Notes under the pieces: model-generated | Databases searched by the model: none | What the model was told of the DNA's origin: nothing | What the model saw: only the letters and a program-made list of their open reading frames with translations | Translations under genes and position numbers: made by a program | Part shown: positions 47,523 to 60,736 of the stretch, one piece after another | How positions within the stretch are numbered: position 1 is the first letter of the stretch | Layout of the letters: each line of letters begins with the position of its first letter | Assembly: GCA_911728455.2 (NCBI GenBank) | Contig: OU452223.1 | Coordinates: 16,053,802-16,117,801, forward strand | Source of the DNA: Marthasterias glacialis | Taxonomy: Eukaryota > Echinodermata > Asteroidea > Forcipulatida > Asteriidae | DNA length: 64,000 nucleotides | Reading direction: 5' to 3'

Positions 47523-47842
47523 TATGAAAGCTTACTGATAAGAAGTTCATACCAGTACCAACCTTCCACAGAAATATTCCTGTCTAAAATACTGTCAAGT
47601 TCGAGAAAATAGAAGTTGAAGACCCAGTTTGAAATTTCGATTGTAACAATCGAAATTAAGGACAATGTGTTTACATGCTGAAAAGTGTGCTCGGTTTTTC
47701 ACTGAATATTTTGTTCTGACTTTGGTGACGGATTGGTCCAAATGTTTGAAAAAAAACCCACATATTTTTGTATGTGTATATTGAATCACACAAAGTAAGA
47801 ACACTGCACTATTAGCTTTACCAATCCTGTATTTTACCTTTA
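47523..47842 (+). repeat. Dispersed repeat copy B with conserved small hairpin
   Basis: Full-length partner of 13942-14246, in the same orientation and about 33.6 kb away. The hairpin of AATTTCGATTG and CAATCGAAATT arms around TAA lies at 47633-47657, intact in both copies while the surrounding sequence has diverged by substitutions and small indels. No coding frame is shared. The minus-strand frame over it is a repeat shadow. Confidence 0.85.
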
Positions 47843-49750
47843 ACCTGCGTCCATAAACCAGTGCTAGAAGTAAATAATTTATTTATTTGTTATTTATTTT
47901 TTTTTTTTACAATTCTGGGGACGATCGAAGATGTTCAATGTGTAAGCTTCTATACAAAACTTGGTAAGCATCATTTGTCCTGGATTATATTTCCTTCTTA
48001 AATGCAACGATATGCGAGGAAGTTGTAACACCCGCCCCACCCATCCCCCAATAATCCGGTTCCTATTTAGGTTAGTCAAATTGAACTCATCAAACATTAA
48101 AAGACACAAAAAAGAGTTTCATCTAATTTTGTGAAAATTTGCAGGTTGGAGGAATGGTACGATTTCTTGAAAAGTTTGAAGATAGGAAGGACTGCACGAT
48201 GCGCTTAACATTTCACTTCACAGTACCGTAGTTCATCATTAGTATTTCAGATTTTAAAACTTGTCCAATCATTATACAGTTTTCACAATGTCAAAGTTCA
48301 TCATTCAATATTTCAAATTCTGGAGCTATTTTCGGGGCAATATACAGTTTGACCCCACAAGTATTGGTACCAACAATCGTTTGCTGGTTGTTGCTACTAT
48401 TGGACCAAAAAAAATAGCACAAAACCACAAATTACACTCTAAAAAAAACAACTTGTTTAAAATGTAATACAACTGGACCACCCGAATGTTTTTATTTTCC
48501 AGAAGGCGTCCAAGATGGCCGACAACAAACTTTCAATGGAAAACAATTTAAGTCAGTGATAATTCACCCTGGGGTGTTGTAATGTCGGTGTGTACCCCTG
48601 AGTTTCATAATTGATCCGACTAAACTGATAGACCTCCTCGAAGTTGCTTCCGTTGGATTTGAAATCGAGTTTGTTTCACTTAGATATGAAGCGCTGTTGT
48701 ATACTTTCAATTAATCAACCTGATTTATGTCCTCGGCTCAATTCACGAAATTAACTGAGGGTTTTACTCGTGTGCTTCAAAATACACGGGGGGCAATTAG
48801 AGTAACAATACATGTATAAATGTTTCCAATCAACATTGCAATGGAAACCTTATCCCTGTAGGAGCCATCGCTTTGTTGTCCGAGACATTCAATTTCGTTA
48901 CAACATCCAGTATTTTTTTTTTTTTTTTTTTTTCATTGTAGAATTAGGAACATTACATACAGAATGACTGAGTAGAATTTTGTGTTTATGGTGAATGACA
49001 ATAATGGATGACAAATAAAAACAGTTCAGAGAATTATCTCGTGAAGCGCCAGTTAAGTTGTTCGTTAATTAAGAGTTGATCGCCGGGAGTAATTTCCTTC
49101 TTTTCTTTTCTTTTTCACCGATGATGTTTACTGAACCGGTATAATATAAATGTTTCTGCCTTAATATATATATATTTATTTATTTATTTTTTTTTTTTTT
49201 TAAGAAGCAAAGTATGAACGATTACAAATAATCATATAAATGTATATAGATCGTAATATATAATAAATTTTTCATGGCCATCTAAAATGCTTTTATGAAT
49301 GTTGGCCTGTATATAAATGTTTTGTTTTTTTTTTGTCAGAAATTTATTTACAGAATCTATATAACCTTGTTGTCATTAGGCCTACTTCCTGCCCAAACTC
49401 AAAACAAAATGTGTTTTTGAGTGTATTGGGCGTCATGTATATTGCATATGTCAGAATAGAAACATGTATTATCATAAATATCGAAACATACCTCTCTTTT
49501 TTCTCTTTTTTTTTTTTTTACAATGATTGAGTGAATTTGGGCGCTCATTTTGCAAGCTTAGTTTGTGTCTTATACACGCGACGGTTGAAATGAAATTAGG
49601 CATTATCTTCTATAAAGAAGAACTCAAATAACGATGCATACCGACGTTGAAACGGTTTTCCCAGAGCAACATGGTGCACTTGTTATTGTTTTTATTTTTT
49701 TTAATTCAACTGTTATTTAATTCAATTGTTATGATAACGATGATTATAAT
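47843..49750. other. No gene seen; one orphan CACTCTAAAAA end
   Basis: TA followed by CACTCTAAAAAAAACAACTT at 48433-48454 is a lone left terminus of the CACTCT transposon group; no right end was found. T runs lie at 48912-48933 and 49502-49519, and a mixed TATA/TTTA/T tract at 49164-49201. No supported gene. Confidence 0.5.
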
Positions 49751-49815
49751 TGTTTAATGATTGAATGATTTATTTATTTATTATTTATTTGTTTATTTAT
49801 TTATTTATTTTAGGG
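49751..49815. repeat. TTTA microsatellite
   Basis: Imperfect (TTTA)n starting after TGATTGAATGATTTATTTAT and ending at TTTTAGGG. A similar tract lies at 55417-55446. Confidence 0.9.
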
Positions 49816-52800
49816 TGGAATTTGAGTGTTTTCTTATTCATAACTTGTACAGATCATGTTAACTTACGGAGCTGCAGTAGTGTCATGCTGTTGTCCAGAC
49901 GTCTTACTAAACTTAAGACGTCGATTTAGTTTCAGTAAGTTTTCATGGCGAGACAAACTATCTTGCCAAGTCGACTCCTCATGAGTTCATCGTTATCTTG
50001 ATAGGCGTTGTGGCACTCACGGAGCTCCGTACATTACGGAGCCTCGTGATATAGCTCAGTTCTAAGACTGCCAATTTTTTTTTTTTTTGAAGCAGCAGTA
50101 TATTTACCGGAGACCAATAGTTCCGTTTTATTATTACCGTGACTAACAATAAAACGCCGATTTCTCGTCGACGTGAAATGAAGTGAGAGTAAAGTAATCC
50201 ATCATAAGTTGTACACAATGAAACACTTTCAAATCAAACCTTATTGCTTCAACTTCATCCTCGTCAAGATTCCATGAGTGATCCAGGGAAAGATGAAAAA
50301 AAAGAGGGGGGGGGCAAGAAAGAAATATCACTCGAAGATGATTTCACGGTCGGCCGGGCTCCCCTTTCCTGGAGGCACCAGCGCCCGGTCCTACTATATA
50401 AATGGTCGGTTACACTCAATTACTTTGACGATGTGAACGCAAAGAATATTTTGACTGAATTAAATTTCGCTCCATGAGATTCGTTTAGGCACCGCCGACC
50501 GCCTAGAAATTGATTGTTGAAGCACACGCCAAAATGAAAGCCTGCCGTCTACTATGGGGGTCATTACAAGCAAAATTTACAAACTCGAAAAGCTTTTCTT
50601 TTTTTCTTCTTTTTTTTCCCCTTTCCCATTGACAAATACTGAATAACAATCAAGAGGTCTCGGCTAGATCTTACAAATGTATTTTGTCATTGTGCGGGGT
50701 TGTTTAAAAAAGAAATGTAAATAAATGTTATCAGTGTATGTGTACGTACGTTACTGCAGTATAACATAACACAAATGAATAATTCTCTGAAGAGAATTTA
50801 GCTTGCCATACTGTGCACTGATTAAAGTACTAAAAAACGGTTGCTATACGTAACCGAACTGAACATACGTAGCATCATTGTGTGTGCAATTCTGAAAATG
50901 CACGCTTTCTTGTGGGTCCACCCATAATACGCACGACGACAGATGCAAAACTGCGTGAACATGGAAAGTTCACACTAACACGAAATAGTCGTTCGAGTCA
51001 AGATGACAATTCTGGTGATGAAATTAAGCAGGGAGGCCCTGGGCCCCAACTCGAACAGCTCCCTTCAAATTTGTGTAGCGGCTACAATCATGTGGTTGTT
51101 TCCAAGAGCAACATTTTGGTCGTCGGTGTTTGGATCTTGTACTTCGTACCTCTCAGCTATTTGGGAAAAGGGCCTTGGTCCCGTAAAATCAGTGTAAATT
51201 GTATACTCAGGCATTTTGCACTTTTTGAAAACTTCGATCATGGGTTAAGAAAACACCTCCACATAAAAGCATAACATCGGAGTATAGTTTATGACACGTG
51301 AATGTTTATCATCGAGCCCTCATTATGTTAGGTTTAAAAACCTACCTCTGGCTCTACAAAGCGAGGCACGAAATAAATACTGAAGGGGAGAACGCAAAGA
51401 GAGAATTAAAGCCAGATTCGAAATGCACATGTCTGACGAACCTACGGTATAACCTATTAAAATTAGTTTATAACAACACCAGTCTCTAAATTCCAAATAA
51501 AATATATGCATTGAATGATACATTTCCATAGAATAACTGCTTGGAAAATGTAAAGCTACAATCCTGCATCAAGTGACAAGACACATCTGCGTTTTCAGTT
51601 GTTTGCATCCACTATACTAGCAATAAGCGTAAAAAAACAATTTGGTCGACCGATGCCTGCCTCGGTCTGACAAATTCATTTAAACAAATAAATTATCTTT
51701 TACCGCCTTTGTGATTTTTATTGTTGAGCCAAACAAGACATCAAATAAAAATGACAACAATAATGCAGCCGCAAGGACAGAAGAAAACATCGCTTCCGTG
51801 GAGATGAAATTTTCACCGATGACGTCAGCAATTTTACGGGCACCCGCCATGTTGAAATGGAGTGACGTAGGACGATGTGCGTACGTGCATCAGAATACAG
51901 GCCTTTTTGAAACCCTGGTTCGGGCTTGGGCTTGGGGTTAGGCTTTGTATCCGTCAGTTACTTAGAAAACGTGCGCTTTTACTACGGGGCTCGATTTGAG
52001 TCGCCGATGAAACTTCAACAAAAGCCGAAACCGCTCTTTAAAAAAAAACACCGTGTGTAAAGGCATGAGGTTCCTCATCGTATAACCTTGCTCGGGAAAA
52101 TCACGTTATTAATTAGTTCTGGCAATTAAATTAAGAAATTTGCCCGATTTAATTTGGACTATTATGTAACACAATGCAGGCTTTCGAAATAATTCATAAT
52201 TGGTTACGTCATCATTCCCCTCGCCTATCCCTAAAGCACCAATTTATAGTTATGTCAATACTAACCTCTGTGTTTATGAATCTCTCTTGGTTAGTTTGTA
52301 CATGTGGTCATTGAATTTATAAATTTTGTTTGAATACAATATTTTTGCAAGCTTTTGAAAAGTACAATTAAATCAATAGGCTATTGTTATTTTTTTTTTA
52401 GTATCCAATCATGGAAGTTTCGATCTAATATATTCTTTGAAATGTTGATGGTGAAATGCAGTTATTTGATATTTCTTAAGAGCACCGTGTTTTTCTGGGG
52501 GGGGGGTTTAGCGGGGGTGGGGGGGGGGGGCAGAGTGAGATTAATGTGCATTTCCTTTTATAAGCTAACATACAAACAATTCTGGATGAACATGCAGAAA
52601 TCAAGCTATTACTTCTACCAATAAGTGCAACTTTGACTTTTCATAATATTCAGAGCAATTACAGAATGGGGATCCAGTTATCAAAAATGCTGACAAATAG
52701 CAGCTTCGTATACTCCAGATAGTATTTTCCAGCCTAATATTAATGCTCCGATGACATCCGATTTAGGAGGTCGTATTGGTACTTTGGTCGGCGCCGATTG

Positions 52801-54375
52801 TCCAATTAATCCTCGCCATTGGAATAAATGGCTGTGTGGATGGGAAAGATTGTGGTCATTTTTTTTTTTTTTTTGAAAATGGGTGTTTATTAAAAAAAGG
52901 AGAGAAACAAAAATCACTTCAACTTTGAACTTATTAACTGGTCTGTGAGATTATTCATATTGCTAGATAAACTTAGGCTTATTCGTCGTCTGTGTTTATG
53001 GTCACAGACTACTATCTTTACTTTGAGATAAATCAGAAAGATATCCAGAGTCGGTTCCAGTTTGTTGTTGTTGTTTTTTTTTCAATAAATACACAAACGA
53101 AAAACTTTCAGTCTAACTGTTAATGATTATCTAGGAAGAAAAAGCAACATGATTTAAAGCCCATAAAGCTTTCCCGATTTAAGATAACAATCAATCCGTC
53201 CGACATGGGCTTGATTTGACGAAACTCATCTTAGTTTGTTTTGTTTTTTTTTTATTTTTTTTTTTTACCAACGATCTCCGGACATTCGAACTGCCAAGTA
53301 ATAAACCCCTTGCTTTTGAATGGTGAATGCCAAAGGGCGTGATCATAACGCTTCTTGAAATCAAGTAACGGCGGGTTTTGTTTCTACCCTCACGAACAAA
53401 GCAAAAACTTTGATTGCACGACACGGGCATGACTCCGCTCTCATCCTATGAGGAAAGCCTAAACTGGCTCATTACTATCCCAACGGAAAGTCTCGCGTGT
53501 CAACACCCCTGGTATCCCCCCGGACGAGAACCTTTTCCACGGAGCTCGGATCGGGTGTCCGAGCCCGTCGCGCCCCGGCAACACGTTGAAATGAACACCT
53601 AAATGGATTGGCGTGGTTATCAATGCTAACACAGTCTTACATTATTATGACACACAATCTACGCTGGCCGGAGTGTAGCTTCTATCCCAGACTTGTGCGC
53701 GTGTCGAAACTGAGGCTCGGAGTGTGAAGTGGTCAGGGGGCTCTGTTTTGACTCACCAGTACCGTACCGACCTACAGGATTCCAACAAAGATGGCGAGTT
53801 ATACACAACGTCCTATGATTAAACAACAGTTCAGGCAGCACTGTGCATGTTACAAAACTGAACATGTTTAATATTTTGTGTTTGTCTTTAATTGTATTTG
53901 CATCAATGTCTGTTTTTCTTTAATTTCTTCAACATATCGCGGATATGTTGATATTTTATTCCCTGATCAGACTCTAACTCTCTTTTACCTTGGAGCACCC
54001 CGCTCCTTCCCCCGTATCATACAACGACCGTGTATTGCCAGTGATATCTGTAGGTCTTCGGTTACTTCAAAGTAATCGAAGAAACTTGCGAATTTTGGAG
54101 ACAGATGGGATTTGCAAGTTGAACGAAAACATCTTTGAGGGATGGGTTCGCTGTATTCGAGAATCATCCTGAAATGGCTCACGTGCTGTTTATAAAAGGA
54201 TCCCGGGATACGCATTGTATGTATTAAGAAAAAAACAGTGCATTTATTTAAATCATCATAAGTAGCCCAAAATTATAATGACATAAATGTATGTGTATTG
54301 GAAATGATTGAAGACACTTTTGATGTTGATTATTATTGTTATTATTATTATTTTGATAGTTATAGAAATTCTGCC
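49816..54375. other. No gene called in about 4.5 kb
   Basis: GTGATATAGCTCAGTTC (50047 onward) followed by a T run looks like the 5' part of a tRNA, but no B box follows. The 130-codon frame at 50882-51274 (+) overlaps another open frame and covers GGGCCCTGGGCCCC-type sequence, more like a repeat than a gene. G runs lie at 52498-52507 and 52519-52530. Around 53520-53590 the sequence is GC-rich, with the hairpin GCTCGGA/TCCGAGC. Nothing here is supported as coding. Confidence 0.4.
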
Positions 54376-54690
54376 AAGTACAAACAAATTGTGCCCCGAC
54401 ACTCAGTTTCGTATTTCGATTGCCCAAATTGATTGATGAAGTTTGTGTGTGTTTTTATTTTTAGTTTTTTTTTTAGTTTATTTTTATAGAAATATCTACT
54501 TGTGCAATTCTTCGAAGTGTAAAACAACTGTGCCCCAACACTCAGGTTTTTTTTATATCTTATTTCGATTACCCGAAATGATTGATGAAACTTTTGATTG
54601 TATTATTTTTGTTTGAGAGAGAAATATTTACGTCCGAAATTCTGCCAAGTGCCCCCAACACTCAGTTTCTTATTTCGATTGCCACATTGA
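54376..54690. repeat. Three-copy degenerate tandem repeat, 119-139 bp spacing
   Basis: GTGCCCCRACACTCAG occurs at about 54391, 54530 and (as GTGCCCCCAACACTCAG) 54650. Each copy is preceded by AATTCTKCCAAGT-like and followed by TTATTTCGATTGCC, and the first two continue with ATTGATTGATGAA and a T-rich spacer. Spacer length changes between copies. Confidence 0.88.
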
Positions 54691-55413
54691 TATAACCTCA
54701 TAAGAACGTGCCAATAATCCCTGAAAACCATAAATCATTGTTCGTTATGTTACCTTTTATGATACTTTCACAAGTTGTCAGTATGGTGTGTCTGAGTGAA
54801 AAGTACAAGTTTTTTGTGTTTTTGTTTTGTCATTTTTTTTTGTCATAGGAGAATTTCAAGATCTTGCATCTTATCACTGGACAAGAAAAGTTTGTACAAA
54901 CCACAACAATACAAAACATGAATACTTATTATTCTTGGTAAAAAGATCTGGTAGAATCTCGCCATATTATCAATGCAAGTACATGTACAGATATTTCCCT
55001 ATGGAGTATTAATTCTTCAGTACCTTTCTGAGAATTGAAAGAGATGGTATCTTCTTGGTCATTTTCATTTTATGGATATGATGTAGACGGTAAATTAATA
55101 GAATTGGGAAATAGACCTTATCCAGCCGCGATCTTAGAGGTAAAATGATAATGAAACAACGGAAACGCACAGATTTGTTCGCGCGTATAGCGCATGCTTG
55201 GCCAATGAACCTTTTGTTCCTTGGCGAGGGCGCCCTACTCAATGACGTCGTGTGCTTCGGGTCTATTGCTTTACAATCAAAGTCTTGGATGAGATGACAT
55301 TTAGTTTAATCCTCGATCCACGAAACAGCTGTTTAAAATGAGATTGTTGAGACACGTGAGCAAAACAGGTGGATTGTTCTCATCAAAGCTACAAAAAGTA
55401 CATAAATCGGTGG

Positions 55414-55444
<31 letters not shown>

Positions 55445-57302
55445 TCTTTTTTTAAAAAGGACAATAATTATGTGGGTTTTTCCCGACCAAAAACCATGGA
55501 ACAACCGTACCTTTAAAAAACAATACTTGTGTCTTTTCGTCAACTTTGGGAGTATATTTTGCTAGGTTACACTAATACCAATGGTTCAGAGACGTTAGAA
55601 ATCATCCTCAGACGCTTTGGCAACTTTACACACAAAAACTACACACGTGATGTATCCTTAATTCCAAAGCTTCAAGACAGCAAAATATTTGCTGACGGTT
55701 CCTAGGGATTATCTTTTAGCAATCATCAGTGAGGGTATCGGATTCGTGTAGACGAGCCTCTGAGACTCGTCTCTCGGTCGACGGTGAAATTTGCCAACAC
55801 GTGCATTCAAAAAATAACGATAATCCTTGCCACCCACTCGACCCAAGAATTCATCGGTGGATCACTGGATTGTGTCGCTGGATGGACTTTGAGCGTCTTA
55901 AAGTACAAACCTACTTCTAAAGTGAAACTTCCATTTCTCAAAGTTTTGCTAAACCTTTTTCTGAATGCGTAGGCCTATATCAGTACCGTTTTCTAATTGT
56001 CCGTCTCAGCTCTAGAATTTTTTTCCCCCTCATTTTTTTGAATACTGCCTGTGAGTTCTTAAGTGGAATGATTCCATGTTTTCAAAAGAAAACTAAATTC
56101 CTTTTATTCCTGATGTTTTGTTTTCGTCCGTCGATAATGTAGCTGCCACACATTCTTTTACATCATAGAGAGTGTACTGAAGAATTAACTTGTCATTTGG
56201 ATTAAGAGATTACCATATTAAACTCTTTTTTTTTTATTTACACAATTTATTGATATCGAAAATAACAAATAAGTAGCTCCAATGTGAAAATTCACTGATT
56301 TATAAAAATATTATTAGAACAAAATCTTCCCGAGAATGGTTTCCCTGTAAACGAGGTAGTTGTATAATGCCAAAGGTGAGGAAATAGGATTTAACGAGCC
56401 GATAAATCATTGCTGCCTAGCATTTATTTCAAATGTCGTCGTCGACATAAGCCCGATTTCGGCAGTGCAAGTCCAATGTTCGTTGGTTTCCATGATTAAC
56501 TTTGGTTGGTTCTATTATGGTTTGTTTATTGAAGACAATGAGGGTGGGAATGAATCTAATCTTCCAAAATACACTTATTATCGACCTCCCCTTCAAGGTG
56601 AAAAGTCTCGCCTCGTTTGTAGAGTATCGGAAGCCTATAACTACAATCCATTGTCTTAACAAAATTAGGGTAATTGATAATTTGCCTACTTTAAACCCAT
56701 CCCCTCAGCCCGTGATTACATAAGACCCATAGGGGGGAAACCGTAAAAACACCAAGCAGGACACAAACACACACACACACACACACAAAAGCAGACAGAC
56801 ACAAAAGTCAAAATCAAATTATTTCTTAGTGTAAAACGGAAGTTATACAAACACGATGGTACGGCATCTGCGACCAAGAGCCAGCTATGGTAACACAGGG
56901 GGTGTCTGTAATTTGCTGCAGGTGTGCTGAACCGGGGCTGAGTCACTAAGCTCACGGGGAATTCTCTCCCTTAAAACCACGATAATCTTCTGGAAAAATA
57001 CTGTATGATCCAGTTTTTGTTTTATTTATCTAATCAGTGGCTTGATCTAAAAACAGTTTCAGGTATATTTCAAAGTGTGTTATTTTACTGTTTTGCAGTA
57101 GTGAAATCGGGTGTTGGTTTCTATTTGTTTTGTTTGTTATTATAAAAAAAATAAAAGGGCAATTGAGGATCCAGTCGACAAAGTAAGCTAAGCTCATCTC
57201 ATGGCTATTTAAATGAGCAGGGGCGGGGCTTAGTTGTAATCAATCCCTTCATCCAGTATAGGGCTTTTGTGTGAATTAAAAAAGGGAAAAATACACCAAA
57301 GC
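54691..57302. other. No gene called
   Basis: (TTTA)n at 55417-55446 and (AC)n at 56767-56786. ATAGACCTTATCCAGCCGCG (about 55111) and its surroundings resemble the end of a TAGACCTTAT foldback family. The 99-codon frame at 56360-56659 overlaps a minus-strand frame and has no domain. A GC-box-like GGGGCGGGG lies at 57220-57228 without an adjoining gene. Confidence 0.4.
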
Positions 57303-57430
57303 GATAGACCTTATTCGTATGACGTCACTACGAGCATTTAGTATTGGAAACGACACCGTCGCGCTGAGGTCAAGACAGCTACAACGCACGTTCGATGCTG
57401 CGTTTGACCTCAAAGATGGCGGCAAATGCG
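57303..57430 (+). mobile_element. Possible end of a TAGACCTTAT/GACGTCA foldback element
   Basis: GATAGACCTTATTCGTATGACGTCAC-like start (written here in part), then sequence reaching AAAGATGGCGGCAAATG at about 57412. The order TATT, GACGTCA and ATGGCG parallels the MITE at 17178-17369. No right arm was found. Confidence 0.35.
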
Positions 57431-57553
57431 TACAAAACAAACGTTCACATCAATTTAGCACACGGGTGTCGCATTATAAGTTGCCCTTGTTGTCGATTGT
57501 AATTGTCTGTCCTGCCCGAGCGCCTTTTCCCCCCTTCTTTTTGCCGAAGGGTG

Positions 57554-57705
57554 CACTACAAAAACTGTGGTGTCAAATTGATTCTCTTGGCATCTATATG
57601 GTGTTAGTTATCCTCATTGCTTTATCATGGTTAAAATAACAGCATGTCGGTGTTGTCACATATAGATACCAAGAGAATCAATTTAACACCCCATTTTTTG
57701 CAGTG
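57554..57705. mobile_element. 152-bp MITE, ~48-bp terminal inverted repeats, CACTRCAAAAA ends
   Basis: Left arm: CACTACAAAAACTGTGGTGT, then CAAATTGATTCTCTTGGCAT, then CTATATGG. Right arm in reverse complement: CACTGCAAAAAATGGGGTGT, then TAAATTGATTCTCTTGGTAT, then CTATATG. The arms differ at only about six positions. TG lies on both outer sides. It is non-coding; open frames across it are shadows. Confidence 0.9.
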
Positions 57706-58732
57706 TGGGTATTATAGTGGACAGTATTGTGGTAGGACGGCCTTGTAAATGTGCTGGTCACCTGTTCCGCCTTGCCACGTACTTGCTTTTTTGTATTAAT
57801 TTCCTTTCTATCTTAATTCCTCTATTTATATTGTTTTCTGTATTTATTGTCATTTTTATGCCAGTGCAAAGTGAAATAAAATATAAGAAAACACAAAGCT
57901 TTTTTGCAAATATTGGCTGCGTTTTATCGTTTTCCTTGTAAAATACAATGTCGAGAGATATCTAACGATGTGATATAAAATGGCGGATATATCAAATTGT
58001 CAAAACCAAACAGAGCTATCTGTTTCTTTCATTTTTTTCCAGACGAGACATGACAGACAAAAAAAAAAAAAAATGGCGTGTGCTGGTCAACAAAATACCT
58101 GTCTAGCATGGATAACTTTGCATAAAATCAAATTTAGTTGGATGCTTCGTAAGTGATCCACGAAGCATCATATAACACCGGGCTAGATCCTAGCTAGCGG
58201 CAGTATTTATCAATGTAATGCATTTCTTCCCCTTCTAACCAAACACCTAGCTGCATTACTGCTTCAAACTCCTTATGTCATAAAGAAATGCCCAACTTGG
58301 ACGAATCTCTGTAACGTAGATTCGTCAAAGGCTTTTGCGCATTGAGTTACAGAATCTAACGATTTCCATTTATTGTTTTCCAAACCAGGGTTTTAGAAGA
58401 AGTATTTTTTTTTCTCTCTCTCACTCTCTCCATCTTGCTGTTGAATCAGAGGGAGGTATTACGCTGGTAATTCTGTTACAGTAATTTCACAGACGACAAA
58501 AATGGGTGATTTTGACGGGGGAGGAGATTTAGGATGTTGGGCAGTAAAAAGATCGACAATTAGACGGAGGGTTATCCTTTTTTATTTGCAGCGAGGTATA
58601 GACCTATATCTTTATTGGTACCCTCCATCTGTAGCCCAAACACTGGCAATGTACCGCGATGAATACATAAAATAAAGTACGGTTCCGCGAAACTTGCATT
58701 TTGTTTAACTTTCTGAGTTTTTTTCTCTCGAG
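57706..58732. other. No gene seen
   Basis: No supported gene. A run of 13 A at 58060-58072, CT-rich tract at 58413-58431. The exact hairpin GATGCTTCGT / ACGAAGCATC at 58141-58170 (10-bp arms, 10-nt loop) is small and isolated. Confidence 0.5.
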
Positions 58733-58906
<174 letters not shown>

Positions 58907-60589
58907 CATGCCTTTTCCCGGAGATTCAAACCCTAGAAATAAGGAGACACAACGAGAAATTGTTAAATTGTTCCATGGATTTGTCTTTTGATTGGTCTTT
59001 TGGCGTCTGTACATGAATTTAAACATTCTCACGTTTCTTGGATGTCATGTTCAAGGTTTTTTTTTGTTTTTTTTTTTTTTTTTTTTTTAGAATTGACTGA
59101 AACGGCTTACAATCTTGAATCTCAAAGACACTATCTCAGCTATGGACATACAAAGTGCATTCGTAATGTGGGACTTATTTCACATAATTTAAGTTTAGTT
59201 TAGCATTTTTCATCAGATAAGTCTCCGACTTATCGATCTGAAGAGTTTAACTCGTTGATACGCTGGAATGTTTCCTTGATTGCATTTTCAACTGCCGGGT
59301 GTCGTATTAGGGAATTTCTGAGTTGATAACATTTTGTGGGGAGCGAGTTACATCCTAGTCGTATTTCCTGTGTCCAATAATGATAACGAATGCTGGTTAT
59401 CATCCAACTAAAGGGGCCAGATCATTTCTGCCCTCCAAGCCTCGGCTTAGTTTACCTTGATTTGAATGGCAGAAAAAAAAGATGGCTGCACCTTGATAAT
59501 GGGCAAGTCAAAGGTCAAGACAATTTAATTAAATTTGGCTGTGTGCAATCCAGTTGACCATTGAGTCCCTCTGGAGAGTATACTTTTAATTCCTACGCGT
59601 CTTTTGGATGCTGTACAATTTGAAATGCCACTCACTTTAATTTGGCTGAAACTGGATCTTATAATCATTCACACCACGCCAGGCCACTTAAACTTCATCA
59701 TCTCTTGAGGTGGCAGATCAACAGGAAAAATGTAACGCGTTCCGGCCGATATTATTAAAAATGCACCCAAACGGAAGATCGAGACAATCTCGGATTCTCA
59801 TTTTTAGTAAACTCTTCTTCCCTGAAGACTCTGACGCTCCCCAGGTTATTCCGGGTGGGCTTTGATGATCACTGAAAGGGAACGGGAACTGTTTGATTGG
59901 TAATGTTACCAGAGGGTGACGTGTCATTTATGAACTTTACTCTAGGGTCATTCTTACTTTGTTGAAATGCAGGCCCTTATTAATACTTTACGAACTGTTG
60001 TCAAGTTTAAGAGGTCGATAGACAAGCTGTTTAACGAAACTCCTTTGGGAGAGAAGTCGTCTCTAAAACACATTGTATAATGTTTTATTGTTGAAAACGC
60101 GATAGCAACAACATAGCCTATTTGATGTTATTAGGTGGAAATAGTGGAAACTGGTAATATGATTCTTTGTGGAATGGTAGAGATTGGTTCTACAGTTCTT
60201 TTTGGAACCACCAGTAGGGAAAGGCATTCAACAAACTTTGATATTAAAGATTATACTGTTAAGATACCTGGAGATAGGCCTATGTATATTTTGCTGCCGA
60301 GATCCAGGATGTTTTATTGTATCATAACAACACAGTGTGCTCCCCATAGGCTGCTATTTACAGCCAAATTCTCATACCCGATACGCTAGATTTGTAACCC
60401 GGAATATTAAAGCAGTTTTCATACTCGAAGTGCGAAGCTTCTTTTCTTTTCTTTTTTTTTTTTCAAAACTACAACGCGACTTGGTCACTTCTTGGCTAAT
60501 CTTTACGGACCATCTATATTCCGTCTCAATGCACCAGAGGTCCGGCCTTTAGTATCGCCAAAAGTGTTACGGTTAAGCCTAACGTCATC
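58907..60589. other. No gene seen
   Basis: T runs at 59057-59088. Frames at 59718-59927 (-) and 60135-60389 (+) show no domain. Nothing else supported. Confidence 0.5.
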
Positions 60590-60736
60590 AATAGACTGTG
60601 TAAGTCTCGCGCGTATTCGAACATAAGGGTCCGTTAAAGCGCGTGATTTTGTTTCCTTTACATGTTACAGCAATTTGTGTGGGACCAAAATGGTCCCAAA
60701 AATATTCGAATACGCGCGAGACTTACACAGTCTATT
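60590..60736. mobile_element. 147-bp foldback element with perfect 32-bp arms
   Basis: The left arm (60590-60621) starts AATAGACTGTGTAAGTCTCG and ends CGCGTATTCGAA. The right arm (60705-60736) is its exact reverse complement over all 32 bases. The inner sequences continue as an imperfect stem (ATAAGGGTCC against GGACC-containing GGGACCAAAATGGTCCC, itself a palindrome at 60681-60697). TCA lies on both sides if the arms are taken as ATAGACTG to CAGTCTAT, a possible 3-bp target duplication. The frame at 60643-60987 crosses it and is not a gene. Confidence 0.9.

Noticed and set aside
50040-50095. tRNA gene start (ATAGCTCAGT followed by a T run)
   Set aside because: No B box or acceptor-stem pairing; the T run follows too soon for a full tRNA.
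50882-51274. 130-codon plus-strand frame
   Set aside because: Overlaps another open frame on the same strand over repeat-like GGGCCC sequence and has no domain.
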